Source: SAR324 cluster bacterium (GTDB lineage: Bacteria; SAR324; NAC60-12). From it: DNA of 64,000 bases. Of the stretch, positions 25,695 through 34,325 are shown piece after piece (position 1 is the first letter of the stretch; each line of letters starts with the position of its first letter). Below the pieces are notes generated by a model. The model did not search any database. It was not told the origin of the DNA and saw only the letters and a list, made by a program, of their open reading frames with translations. The stretch spans positions 1 through 64,000 of the forward strand of contig JADFZZ010000015.1 in NCBI GenBank assembly GCA_015232315.1. Direction: 5' to 3'. The translations under genes and the position numbers were made by a program.

Positions 25695-26929
25695 ACAATG
25701 AAACTGTGTCACAGAAAGAAATGCTACAAACCTGGGGCAATCTGGTTTCCAAAGCGCAAGTGAACCGTCTCAAATCGCTGGGGCAGGATTTTGTGGTTGC
25801 GGGATCATCGGATGTGATGATTTATGACATGGAAGGCCGAGAATATATTGATTGCCACACCTCTGCCGGCATTTTCAATCTGGGCCGACGGCATCCGGAA
25901 ATACAGAAACATTTTCAGCAGATTCTGCTGGAGGCCGATCAGGGAAATTTCCCGATGATTTCACGGGAAAAAGCGATACTGGCAAAAAAACTGGCTGAAT
26001 TCGCTGAAGGAAATCTTTCCCAATCCATGTTTGGTGTGACCCGGGGTGAGGCACTGGATTTTGCGTGTAAACTGGCTCGGGGATATACCGGAAAAGCCCG
26101 CTTGTTGTCTGTCAAGGGGTCCTGTTTCGGACAAACCGGTTTTGCGCTGTCGCTCAGTGATCTTCCCGAAAAAGCCTTGTTCACGCCACTGGTTCCCATG
26201 ACCGAGATTGTGGACTTTGAGCCTGCGGAGACACTGATTCAAAACATCACCACAACAACAGCCGCGATTTTTCTGGAACCGGTTCAAACCGAAAATCATG
26301 CCCATGAATTTTCTGAGGAGTTGCTCAGGATGATCAGAAAACGCTGTAATGAAACCGGCACCCTGCTGGTGTTTGATGAAACCCAGACAGGCATGGGGCG
26401 AACCGGGAAAAAATTTGCCTTTCGGCATCACACCGTTGAGCCGGATATGCTGGTGTTGGGGGAAGCTGTTTCCGGAGGGTTTTTCCCGTTAACCGTCACA
26501 CTTTATACCCCTGAACTGGGCACCTTCATGAACGCCCATCCGTTGATCCATCTTTCCACTTTTGGCGGTTCTGATCTTGGTTGCCGGGTGACGCTGAAAG
26601 CACTGGAAGTTTATGAAGCCACTCAACCCTGGAACAATGCTGAAACAGCAGGGCTGGAATTTCAACGTGGATTGAATAGTCTTAAACAGAAATATCCTCC
26701 ATTGCGTTCGGTGGCGGGAAAAGGCTTGTTGTGGTCGCTACGGTTTGGCAACAGGGCACAGGCTCGCAAGGTCTGTCAATCGCTGGCAAAAAACGGTGTC
26801 TTGTGTCAACCCGGTCGGGTGGATCAAAACACCGTGTTATTGCGTCCGGCCCTGACCCTTCAAGCCGCTCACATCCGGAAAATCCTGGATGCGCTTGAAA
26901 TCACGTTGAGTGCTCTGAGCACCTCGTGA
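25691..26929 (+). CDS. Class III aminotransferase homologue lacking the PLP lysine
   Basis: A 412-residue paralogue of the preceding protein. It keeps GEALDFACKLARGYTGKARLLS, LEPVQT and FDETQTGMGRTG, but where the Schiff-base lysine should be it has Glu258 (VLGEAVSGG). It also reads KGSCFGQTG in place of the AYHGHTG loop, losing the Tyr/His that normally stack on the cofactor. The Lys-to-Glu change needs only one base (AAA to GAA), but the extra losses argue for a genuine non-catalytic protein. Given the 4-nt overlap, it may be a structural or regulatory partner of the active copy. Alternatively it may be a distinct PLP-independent enzyme or a decaying duplicate. Confidence 0.8.
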   Translation: MNNETVSQKEMLQTWGNLVSKAQVNRLKSLGQDFVVAGSSDVMIYDMEGREYIDCHTSAGIFNLGRRHPEIQKHFQQILLEADQGNFPMISREKAILAKKLAEFAEGNLSQSMFGVTRGEALDFACKLARGYTGKARLLSVKGSCFGQTGFALSLSDLPEKALFTPLVPMTEIVDFEPAETLIQNITTTTAAIFLEPVQTENHAHEFSEELLRMIRKRCNETGTLLVFDETQTGMGRTGKKFAFRHHTVEPDMLVLGEAVSGGFFPLTVTLYTPELGTFMNAHPLIHLSTFGGSDLGCRVTLKALEVYEATQPWNNAETAGLEFQRGLNSLKQKYPPLRSVAGKGLLWSLRFGNRAQARKVCQSLAKNGVLCQPGRVDQNTVLLRPALTLQAAHIRKILDALEITLSALSTS

Positions 26930-26940
26930 ATAAGGTAGAT

Positions 26941-27888
26941 CTAATCATTTTGCCGAAACCTGCGGATGCTATCGAGAATGAGTGACTCCTGACCTTTGGC
27001 AAACCAGTGGATATCCGGTTCTTTGCGGAACCAGGTCAATTGGCGTTTGGCAAAATTGCGGGTTTTTTGCTGAATTTGTTCAACCATTGCGTCACGGGTC
27101 AGTTTACCGGAAAGGTATTGAGCAATCTGCAGATAGCCAATAGCCTTCAGGGGTTTGAGTTCCGGTGAATAACGTTCCAGCAGAAATTCGACTTCTTCAA
27201 TCCATCCGGCATCCATCATCAACAGGGTGCGCTGATTGATCCGTTCATAGAGTGTTTCCCGCTCAAACTGGTAACCCAGCGCCAACAATGGATACTTGGG
27301 CGTTGCGTCGGCAAAGGCGTTTTGTTCCTGAAATACAGCCATGGAGGTGCCGGTGTGTAACCATACTTCCAGTGCGCGCAGAATGCGTGAGGTGTCATTG
27401 GCGTGTAACCTTTCCGCCATCACAGGATCATGATTCCGCAATTGCTGATAACAATAATTCAGACCATGTTCAGCATGCCATGTTTCCACCTGTTCACGAA
27501 GCGCTTCCGGAACTGCTGGAATTTTGGAAATTCCATAAACTGCCGCCCGAAAATACAATCCGGTTCCGCCAACCAGAATCGGAAGTTTGTTTTTTTGTGC
27601 TATTGCCTGAATCAAGTGGTCACAATCCGTCTCAAACTTGCCGGCAGAATAGGTCTGGTCCGGTTCAATCAGATCCAGTTGATGATGCGGGATTTTTGCC
27701 TGATCGACCTTGTCAGGTTTGGCCGTGCCAATATCCATGAAGCGGTAAACCTGCATGGAGTCTGTGCAGATGATTTCTCCATTCAGAGTCTGAGCCAGTT
27801 CAATTGCCAGCTCACTTTTACTGCTGGCGGTTGGGCCGACAATTGCCAGAACAGGCAGGCGTAAATGATTTTCAGCGGTCAATGTCAT
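26941..27888 (-). CDS. miaA: tRNA dimethylallyltransferase
   Basis: 315 residues from the ATG at 27888, which has GAGGGA upstream. The P-loop IVGPTASSKSELA, CTDSMQVYRFMDIGTAKP, HHQLDLIEPDQTYSAGKF and GGTGLYFRA are MiaA signatures. It adds a dimethylallyl group to A37 of tRNAs reading U-initial codons. The gene is usually near mutL or hfq, neither of which is seen here. An in-frame extension to 27939 overlaps the SDR gene and is not needed. Confidence 0.95.
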   Translation of the reverse strand: MTLTAENHLRLPVLAIVGPTASSKSELAIELAQTLNGEIICTDSMQVYRFMDIGTAKPDKVDQAKIPHHQLDLIEPDQTYSAGKFETDCDHLIQAIAQKNKLPILVGGTGLYFRAAVYGISKIPAVPEALREQVETWHAEHGLNYCYQQLRNHDPVMAERLHANDTSRILRALEVWLHTGTSMAVFQEQNAFADATPKYPLLALGYQFERETLYERINQRTLLMMDAGWIEEVEFLLERYSPELKPLKAIGYLQIAQYLSGKLTRDAMVEQIQQKTRNFAKRQLTWFRKEPDIHWFAKGQESLILDSIRRFRQND

Positions 27889-27925
27889 GGAATGTTCCCT
27901 CGATAGTGGTGAATGGTTGCAGAAA

Positions 27926-28933
27926 CTAAGGTCCATCAACCGCGAGCATCTCTTGCAGAGCCTGGATCAAATCCTCATGGTCATGATGGTATCCCAGTTC
28001 CTGACGTGCTTTGGTGTCATTCACAAAATGAAACGCACTGCCCATCACAGCTTGTTGAGGATTGATCACCAGTTTAAGTTTTCCCAGAATTAATGCCGCA
28101 ACTCTGGGAATGGTCAGGACAGGCAGACTGTGTTTGTCGGGAGACACTCTTTCATGCTGGAGTTGCCGAATCAGTTTGGCAAAAGCTGTCATCGTCAAAT
28201 TCTCACCACCCAGTATGTAAGTTTCACCAATCCGTCCTTTTTCCAACGCCAGCATCACGCCTTCAGCCACCCGCTCCACAGAAGCGTAGCTCACACCACC
28301 CGCAAGTACAGGGAAGCCCTTCAGGATTTTTTCGACCAGTCCTACATTGGTGCTGGTTGCCCGACCTGTTGGTGGGCCGACCAGCGAACCTGGCTCCACC
28401 ATCACCAACGGCAGAAGACTCCGTTGGCAATAGACTGTCATCAGTTGTTGAATTTCATATTTGATATCGCAATAGATACTTCGGGTGGGCTGGAAATGAC
28501 TCACCGATTCAGTGAGATATTGCGCCGGTGCGGGTTTGCTGAGCATAAAACCACGAGCCGCGACACTGCCGACACCAACAATTTTGTGGAGTTTCCGCTG
28601 TGTGTGAAGTTCCTCTGCCAGTTGCATAAAATTCAGGGCGGTCTGAACATTATGTTTTCGTGCGGTTTCATAATCGTGATGATAATTGACCGAACCCACC
28701 GCAAAAATCAGTTGGAAAATCTCATGTTTCAGCAAAAATTGTTTGATTCTGCTCAGATCTTCCTGAATCAGCAAATCCGCAGTCAGCGTTTCTCTGATAT
28801 ATTTTTGCACATGATCGGTCTGGGAACCGGATCGCACCATTCCATAAACCTCATATCCATGGGCATGCAGTATTTTAGCGGTGCGACTGCCCAGAAAACC
28901 TGTGATTCCTGCGATAAAAATCTTCGATGACAT
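27926..28933 (-). CDS. Extended SDR-family NAD(P)-dependent epimerase/reductase
   Basis: 335 residues: Rossmann glycine motif GITGFLG (about 9-15), a catalytic Tyr/Lys pair in YCDIK, and a C-terminal substrate region. It resembles the dihydroflavonol 4-reductase-like and hopanoid-associated epimerases of the extended SDR class. The substrate cannot be read from the sequence. The ribosome site is AGAGG at six bases. It is followed by miaA after 37 nt on the same strand. Confidence 0.85.
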   Translation of the reverse strand: MSSKIFIAGITGFLGSRTAKILHAHGYEVYGMVRSGSQTDHVQKYIRETLTADLLIQEDLSRIKQFLLKHEIFQLIFAVGSVNYHHDYETARKHNVQTALNFMQLAEELHTQRKLHKIVGVGSVAARGFMLSKPAPAQYLTESVSHFQPTRSIYCDIKYEIQQLMTVYCQRSLLPLVMVEPGSLVGPPTGRATSTNVGLVEKILKGFPVLAGGVSYASVERVAEGVMLALEKGRIGETYILGGENLTMTAFAKLIRQLQHERVSPDKHSLPVLTIPRVAALILGKLKLVINPQQAVMGSAFHFVNDTKARQELGYHHDHEDLIQALQEMLAVDGP

Positions 28934-28981
28934 GTTGAACCTCTATTTGTTTTTTGTTGGGCGACCCGTATCTATTTTTGT

Positions 28982-29310
28982 GTTGGGCGACCCGCCGGTC
29001 GCCCCTACGGTTTCAACGTTGTGTGTGGGCATACCGCACCAGATGATATCAACGCCCCAACGGGATTATGTTATGCGTAGGGGCGACCCGCCGGTCGCCC
29101 ATGGGTGATGCACATCGCCGACGAGATTGTGTTGGGCGACCCGCCGGTCGCCCCTACGGTTTCAACGTTGTGTGTGTGCATACCGCACCAGATGATATCA
29201 ACGCCCCAATGGGATTATGTTATGCGTAGGGGCGACCCGCCGGTCGCCCCTGGGTGATGCACATCGCCGACGAGATTGTGTTGGGCGACTCGCCGGTCGC
29301 CCATGGGTGT
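28982..29310. repeat. 149-bp tandem repeats containing GGGCGACC palindromes
   Basis: Two full near-identical units (28982-29130 and 29131-29279) and the start of a third (from 29280) repeat with a period of exactly 149 bp. Each full unit contains two copies of the palindrome GGGCGACC-CGCC-GGTCGCCC, at 28985, 29081, 29134, 29230 and a variant at 29283. A partial copy lies near 28957. This GC-rich palindrome (often written with flanking GTAGGG/CCCTAC) is a dispersed bacterial REP-type element. The array fills much of the 585-nt divergent gap between the SDR gene and ccr; no gene is evident in it. Confidence 0.75.
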
Positions 29311-29518
29311 TGAACCTGGCCTATGAGATGTTGATTATGTGTAGCAGAATCCATGGATTTTCGTCCAGTCCAAATGATTTGCGAAAAAAGGCAACCGTAT
29401 GCGTCTGTATCGCTGAAATCAAAGCAATATAGACTTGCAAGGTTATGGCTGTTTGCTTATGGTTTCCTGCTTTCCAAACCGTCTTTGGAGTTTTTATCAA
29501 TCAAACGGAGAAGAAAAT
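29311..29518 (+). promoter_or_regulatory. Upstream region and candidate promoter of ccr
   Basis: TTGCAA (29435-29440) and TATGGT (29458-29463) are separated by 17 bases and lie 56-84 nt ahead of the ccr start, so they could form a sigma-70-type promoter. The -10 box is imperfect. The leader ends with CGGAGAAG as the ribosome site. No regulator-binding palindrome is clear outside the repeat array upstream. Confidence 0.35.
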
Positions 29519-30757
29519 ATGAAAGAATATTATCCGATGGGAGAACACCCAGCTTTGGGAGAAGTTCCACAATACATGTTAGCTCAAGTAATCAGAGAGT
29601 CACGTTTTGGTGAACCAAAACAGGCATTTCAGATCGAAAAGATTCCTGTGCCTGAAATGGGCCCACGGGATGTTCTGGTGTATGTCATGGCAGCAGGTGT
29701 GAACTATAACAATGTCTGGGCCGCTCTGGGGATTCCGGTCAATGTTATCAAAGCTCGTAACAAACAGGGAGAACCTGAAGATTTTCATATTGGCGGCAGT
29801 GACGCATCCGGTATTGTCTGGAAAACAGGCAGTGATGTGAAAAACGTCAAGGTCGGTGATGAAGTGGTGGTCCATTGTGGCTGCTGGGATCCAAACGACC
29901 CTCATGTTCTGGCCGGCAAAGATCCGGGAATCGCTCCAAGTCAACACATCTGGGGCTACGAATCCAATTATGGCAGTTTTTCACAGTTCACCCGGGTCCA
30001 GGACCATCAATGTCTGCCCAAACCCAAGCATTTGAATTGGGAAGAAGCCGCAACCTACATGCTGGTCGGCGCAACCGCATACCGGATGTTGCATGGCTGG
30101 TTGGGCAATCAGGTTCAGAAAGATGATCCGGTGCTGATCTGGGGTGCCGCCGGTGGTCTGGGTTCCATGGCAATCCAGATTGTCAAGGCCGCTGGTGGTT
30201 TGCCGGTTGCGGTTGTTTCAGAAAAAGATAAATTCGATTATTGTAAAAAACTGGGTGCTGTCGGAGTGATCAATCGTAAGGATTTCAATCACTGGGGTAT
30301 GATGCCACACTGGAAAGACACCGAAAAATATAATGAATGGCTGGCCGGAGCAAAAAAATTCGGCAAAGCATTCTGGGACGCTCTTGGACAAAAACGCAGT
30401 CCGACCATCGTGTTTGAACACCCTGGTGAAACAACGATCCCAACCTCCATTTTCATGGTGGAAACCGGCGGTATGGTGGTGATCTGTGCTGGCACAACCG
30501 GATTCAACGCCACTTTGGATTTGCGCTACCACTGGATGCGACAGAAACGTCTTCAGGGATCGCATTTTGCCAATGATGAACAATGCGCGGCCATCAACCA
30601 GCTCGTGATTGACAAGAAAGTGGATCCTTGTCTGGCTCGAACGTTCACGTTTGAACAAACCGGTGACTGTCATCAGTTGATGTATGAAAACAAACATCCT
30701 TCCGGCAATATGTCCATTTTGGTCAATGCCCGCAACACAGGAATGACGACCTTATAA
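29519..30757 (+). CDS. ccr: Crotonyl-CoA carboxylase/reductase
   Basis: 412 residues of the zinc-type (MDR) alcohol dehydrogenase superfamily, with signatures of Ccr: [43 protein letters not shown] near the N-terminal third, and the nucleotide site [17 protein letters not shown]. Ccr reductively carboxylates crotonyl-CoA to ethylmalonyl-CoA with NADPH and CO2, the key step of the ethylmalonyl-CoA pathway for acetyl-CoA assimilation. ATG at 29519 is preceded by CGGAGAAG; an upstream TTG is not needed. The next gene, 13 nt downstream, is the pathway's methylsuccinyl-CoA dehydrogenase. Butyryl-CoA synthesis for polyketides is an alternative role. Confidence 0.93.
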   Translation: MKEYYPMGEHPALGEVPQYMLAQVIRESRFGEPKQAFQIEKIPVPEMGPRDVLVYVMAAGVNYNNVWAALGIPVNVIKARNKQGEPEDFHIGGSDASGIVWKTGSDVKNVKVGDEVVVHCGCWDPNDPHVLAGKDPGIAPSQHIWGYESNYGSFSQFTRVQDHQCLPKPKHLNWEEAATYMLVGATAYRMLHGWLGNQVQKDDPVLIWGAAGGLGSMAIQIVKAAGGLPVAVVSEKDKFDYCKKLGAVGVINRKDFNHWGMMPHWKDTEKYNEWLAGAKKFGKAFWDALGQKRSPTIVFEHPGETTIPTSIFMVETGGMVVICAGTTGFNATLDLRYHWMRQKRLQGSHFANDEQCAAINQLVIDKKVDPCLARTFTFEQTGDCHQLMYENKHPSGNMSILVNARNTGMTTL

Positions 30758-30770
30758 TCTGGAGATCTCT

Positions 30771-32438
30771 ATGAGTGCAATTGTATTGAGTGGTGAAAGC
30801 AACGGAACAGCATGGCTGGCCGCAGGGAAAACCCTGCTGGATCAAGCCGGTGAGCAGGTCCGCGCTGTTTTGAAAAAACTGGCGGAATTGTCCACCAAAG
30901 ACGGATCGATTGATACTGATCTGATGGATAACTATCAGGTGGAAGCTTATCGTCTGGGGATGGTTTATTCCCAATGGCAGGCGGCTGAAGTCATGGTGGA
31001 ATATGCGGAACTCGGCGAACTGGAACGAACGATGGCCATCGGTTATATCGGCACAACCATCCAGGCGATTCGGGAACAGTTGTCCTATTGCGCCCTCAGA
31101 CTGGATAGCTTCACTGCGGAATGTCAGCAGTTTTTGACCGACAAAATCACCAGTCAGTTTATCGCTGAAACAGCAGGCAGTGAATATGCTGGAAAAGTCC
31201 TGGAACTGATTGATCGGTTTCAGTCGGATGGTTCCTGGAATCTGGGCGAAGATCACACGCTCATGCTAGAAACCTTCAGGGATTTTGCTGAAAAAGAAGT
31301 GAAACCTCTGGCTGAAGAAATCCATCGCAAAGATTTGCTCATTCCGGAAAAAATCATCAAAATGGTCAAGGAACTCGACTGTTTCGGCCTGTCCATTCCT
31401 GCGGAATATGGCGGATTTCAGGACGAAGAGGACAATCTGGGAATCGTGGTGGTCACCGAAGCTTTGTCTCGTGGCGCTGTGATTGTCGGAAGTCTGATCA
31501 CACGGCCTGAAATTTTGTCAAAAGCCCTGCTGAAAGGCGGAACCGAAGCACAGAAGAAAAAATGGTTGCCCAAGCTCGCTTCCGGCGAAAAACTGTGCGC
31601 GGTTGCGGTCACAGAACCCAACGTGGGTTCCGATGTGGCCGGAGTGTCTGTCACAGCCAGGCAAACACAAGGCGGATGGCTGATCAACGGTGTTAAAACC
31701 TGGTGTACTTTTGCCGGAAAAGCCGATCTGCTGATGGTGCTGGCACGTTCAGAGGAAGATCCCAAACTCAAACACAAGGGATTGTCCTTGTTCATTGCTG
31801 AAAAACCTTCGTTCAACGGCCATGATTTTGAATACACCCAACCACAGGGCGGCCATATTTCCGGACGTGCGATCGCCACCATCGGCTATCGCGGAATGCA
31901 TTCCTATGAAGTCAATTTTGAAAACTATTTTGTCCCTGAAGATCAACAGATCGGTGGACAGGAAGGTCGAGGAAAAGGCTTTTACATGCAGATGGCAGGC
32001 TTTTCAGGCGGACGTCTGCAAACAGCGGCTCGAGCTTTGGGCGTCATGCAGGCGGCTTATGAAGCCGGAAAGCAATATGCCAAGGATCGGAAGGTTTTTG
32101 GTAAGTCCCTGATTGACTACAGAATATCTCAAGCAAAAGTAGCTCAAATGGCCATGTCGATTCAGGCCTGTCGTCAATTGACCTACAAAGCCGCACGGTT
32201 GATGAACGAAAAGAAAGGGCAGATGGAAGCCTCCATGGTGAAACTGCTCTCCTGCCGTCAGGCGGAGTATGTCACCCGTGAAGCGCTCCAGCTTCATGGT
32301 GGTATGGGCTATGCTGAGGAATATGCGGTTTCCCGCTATTTTCAGGATGCCCGTGTGTTGAGTATCTTTGAAGGAGCCGAAGAAATTCTGGCTCTGCGTG
32401 TGGTCATGCCTGCTCTTCTTCGTGAAATAGCAGGCTGA
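30771..32438 (+). CDS. mcd: (2S)-Methylsuccinyl-CoA dehydrogenase
   Basis: 555 residues: an acyl-CoA dehydrogenase with an N-terminal helical extension of about 160 residues, the length and layout of Mcd of the ethylmalonyl-CoA pathway. Motifs include AVTEPNVGSDVAGV for flavin and substrate contacts, the KTWCTFAGKAD segment, LQLHGGMGYAEEY and the C-terminal IFEGAEEILALRV. It oxidises methylsuccinyl-CoA to mesaconyl-CoA with FAD. It is 13 nt after ccr, with GGAG ahead of the ATG. Linkage to ccr makes this much more likely than a general fatty acyl-CoA dehydrogenase. Confidence 0.88.
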   Translation: MSAIVLSGESNGTAWLAAGKTLLDQAGEQVRAVLKKLAELSTKDGSIDTDLMDNYQVEAYRLGMVYSQWQAAEVMVEYAELGELERTMAIGYIGTTIQAIREQLSYCALRLDSFTAECQQFLTDKITSQFIAETAGSEYAGKVLELIDRFQSDGSWNLGEDHTLMLETFRDFAEKEVKPLAEEIHRKDLLIPEKIIKMVKELDCFGLSIPAEYGGFQDEEDNLGIVVVTEALSRGAVIVGSLITRPEILSKALLKGGTEAQKKKWLPKLASGEKLCAVAVTEPNVGSDVAGVSVTARQTQGGWLINGVKTWCTFAGKADLLMVLARSEEDPKLKHKGLSLFIAEKPSFNGHDFEYTQPQGGHISGRAIATIGYRGMHSYEVNFENYFVPEDQQIGGQEGRGKGFYMQMAGFSGGRLQTAARALGVMQAAYEAGKQYAKDRKVFGKSLIDYRISQAKVAQMAMSIQACRQLTYKAARLMNEKKGQMEASMVKLLSCRQAEYVTREALQLHGGMGYAEEYAVSRYFQDARVLSIFEGAEEILALRVVMPALLREIAG

Positions 32439-32451
32439 TTTTTATTGTTGC

Positions 32452-32473
32452 GGGAACCGGAATCCCGGTTCCC
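32452..32473. terminator. 9-bp hairpin between convergent genes
   Basis: GGGAACCGG (32452-32460) and CCGGTTCCC (32465-32473) form a perfect stem around AATC, between mcd and the convergent acyl-CoA dehydrogenase-like gene. T-rich sequence (TTTTTATTGTTG) precedes it on the plus strand. A bidirectional terminator role is inferred from position; there is no long U-run after the stem. Confidence 0.4.
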
Positions 32474-32509
32474 CTCCCATTGCCTGCCGAACATCCCTTC
32501 TGTAAAATA

Positions 32510-34207
32510 TCAGTCTTTCATGGAATACTGAGCTTTCATGGAATAGATATAGTTCTTCCAGATTTTATCAAAACGTTCCTGACGGAAGGCCGGACTTTTG
32601 ATCAACTCCAAAGCCATTTTTTTCTGGAGATCCGAGTTGCTGGTTTTGGAATACAGCGTCAAGGCGTGTTTTGAAAAATCCCTGATCATGAAATCAAAAA
32701 TTTCTTCCATCAGATCTTCTTCGACCTTTTCAATCTTCATGTTTTCCAACAACAGTTGCCCATAAGCCACCAACGTGAAAATTTCACCCAAGGCCAGCAG
32801 ATAATCAATGTCTTTGGATTGCTCATCCGTTGGTCCGGCCTTGATCAATAATTTTTTAAACAACTCAATTTGTTCCCTGAAAATTTTCACATTCTCCAGA
32901 TTTACAGAGTCATAGGCCAGATGATAATCATGGAACTGAATCTTGCCCAGTCCTTTGGTTTCACCCTGATGGAACATGAATGTGTCATTGTTGTTGTCTG
33001 AACGTCGTGGAATTTCAGGAAAGGGTTGAGGGCTGAAGAAAAAGTTCTTCATGAATTTGACAATCAGGGCCATATTCACATGAACCGTTCCTTCCAGTTT
33101 GGGCAGCATTCCGATTTCATGAGCGGCAATCTCGAAAAAAGGCTCCTTTTCAAACCCCTTGGCCGCAATAATGTCCCATAACATCCGAACCACTTCTTCC
33201 CCCTGGGTGGTGACTTTCATTTTTACCATTGGGTTATACAACAGATAGCGTCGGTCATCTCTGGAGGCGGATCGCATGTAATCAGTTGCGCGCGTCGCAA
33301 ACAGTTTCATGGCAAACAGGCGGCAGTAGGAATCGACAAACAAACGCTGCACATGGGGGAAATCGGTGACAAATTTGCCGTAAAGATTGCGATTGGCCGC
33401 ATGATCAATGGCTTCATAGAAGGCGTGAGTGGCAAGTCCGATGGCTCCAAATCCCAGATTGAATTTACAGAGATTGATGGTGTTGAGCATGTCATCCCAG
33501 GCTTTTTGTCCCCGACTGAGAATATCATGGTTGGTGATGGGATAATCATTCAATCTGTATTCGGCAACATAGTTCTGCTCATTCACCACGTTTTTGACGC
33601 ATTCGTAGTTGGGGTGTTTGGAATCCACCACAAAAAATACATATTCATTGGTGCCATCAATTTTCGCGAAAGTAGACACCAGGGAGGCTTCATTTCCGTT
33701 ACCGATATAATACTTGTCGCCTCGAGCCAGCCAGGTTCCATCCGGTTGCGGGTACAGCATCATATCGGATGAATAAATATCGGCGCCATGTTCTTTCTCA
33801 GAAAGGCCAAACGCGAAAACAGCGCCTTCCTGGAGAAGTTTTGCGGTTTTGTGCTTCACGGCTTCATTGTCGCCGTTAAAAATCGGGCCGAGTCCAAGCA
33901 TGGAGACCTGGAAGGTGTACCAGTAGGTGATTCCATAGAAACTGCTGATTTCCGCAAAATCCACGTTGCGGAAGGTATTCCAGCTTGATCCGGGATCGCC
34001 ATAATTTTCTGGTGTCATCAAGGTGGCGAAGACCTGTTGCTGTTTTAGAAACTCTACAAATTCATAATTCCATTTTTTCTGATGCCAGTCTTCCTTGATG
34101 CTTTTTAGGCCTTTTTGCTCAAACCAGGCGATGATATTTTTCATCATTTCATTGGTCTTTGCGACCGGATGACGATCCTGATATTTATTGGGATTGAATA
34201 ATTCCAT
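32510..34207 (-). CDS. Acyl-CoA dehydrogenase-like flavoprotein
   Basis: A 565-residue member of the acyl-CoA dehydrogenase superfamily. The FAD/substrate region reads AFGLSEKEHGADIY, the middle domain has YYIGNGNEAS, and a helical C-terminal domain follows. The likely catalytic position is the Glu in PKLEGTVHVN. The N-terminal part is large, and the C-terminal extension (about 450-565) is helical. Its substrate is unknown. It is convergent with mcd and may belong to the same acyl-CoA metabolism, although nothing in the sequence ties it to the ethylmalonyl-CoA pathway. GGGAG lies six bases before the ATG. Confidence 0.78.
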   Translation of the reverse strand: MELFNPNKYQDRHPVAKTNEMMKNIIAWFEQKGLKSIKEDWHQKKWNYEFVEFLKQQQVFATLMTPENYGDPGSSWNTFRNVDFAEISSFYGITYWYTFQVSMLGLGPIFNGDNEAVKHKTAKLLQEGAVFAFGLSEKEHGADIYSSDMMLYPQPDGTWLARGDKYYIGNGNEASLVSTFAKIDGTNEYVFFVVDSKHPNYECVKNVVNEQNYVAEYRLNDYPITNHDILSRGQKAWDDMLNTINLCKFNLGFGAIGLATHAFYEAIDHAANRNLYGKFVTDFPHVQRLFVDSYCRLFAMKLFATRATDYMRSASRDDRRYLLYNPMVKMKVTTQGEEVVRMLWDIIAAKGFEKEPFFEIAAHEIGMLPKLEGTVHVNMALIVKFMKNFFFSPQPFPEIPRRSDNNNDTFMFHQGETKGLGKIQFHDYHLAYDSVNLENVKIFREQIELFKKLLIKAGPTDEQSKDIDYLLALGEIFTLVAYGQLLLENMKIEKVEEDLMEEIFDFMIRDFSKHALTLYSKTSNSDLQKKMALELIKSPAFRQERFDKIWKNYIYSMKAQYSMKD

Positions 34208-34325
34208 GGTGATCTCCCTTGAGGATTAACTGAGGATTAGGTGCGGTTGCTCTGCGTGAACGCACAAGATATCAATGAACTCATCACAAATGACGAGACG
34301 ATAATAGTAGGGATCGCCCCTACAT

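Noticed and set aside
28130-28930. 266-codon plus-strand frame opposite the SDR gene
   Set aside because: The SDR frame shows the nucleotide and Tyr-Lys motifs; the antisense frame shows none.
28982-29310. CRISPR array
   Set aside because: The units are 149 bp with internal palindromes and nearly identical throughout; there are no unique spacers and no cas genes.
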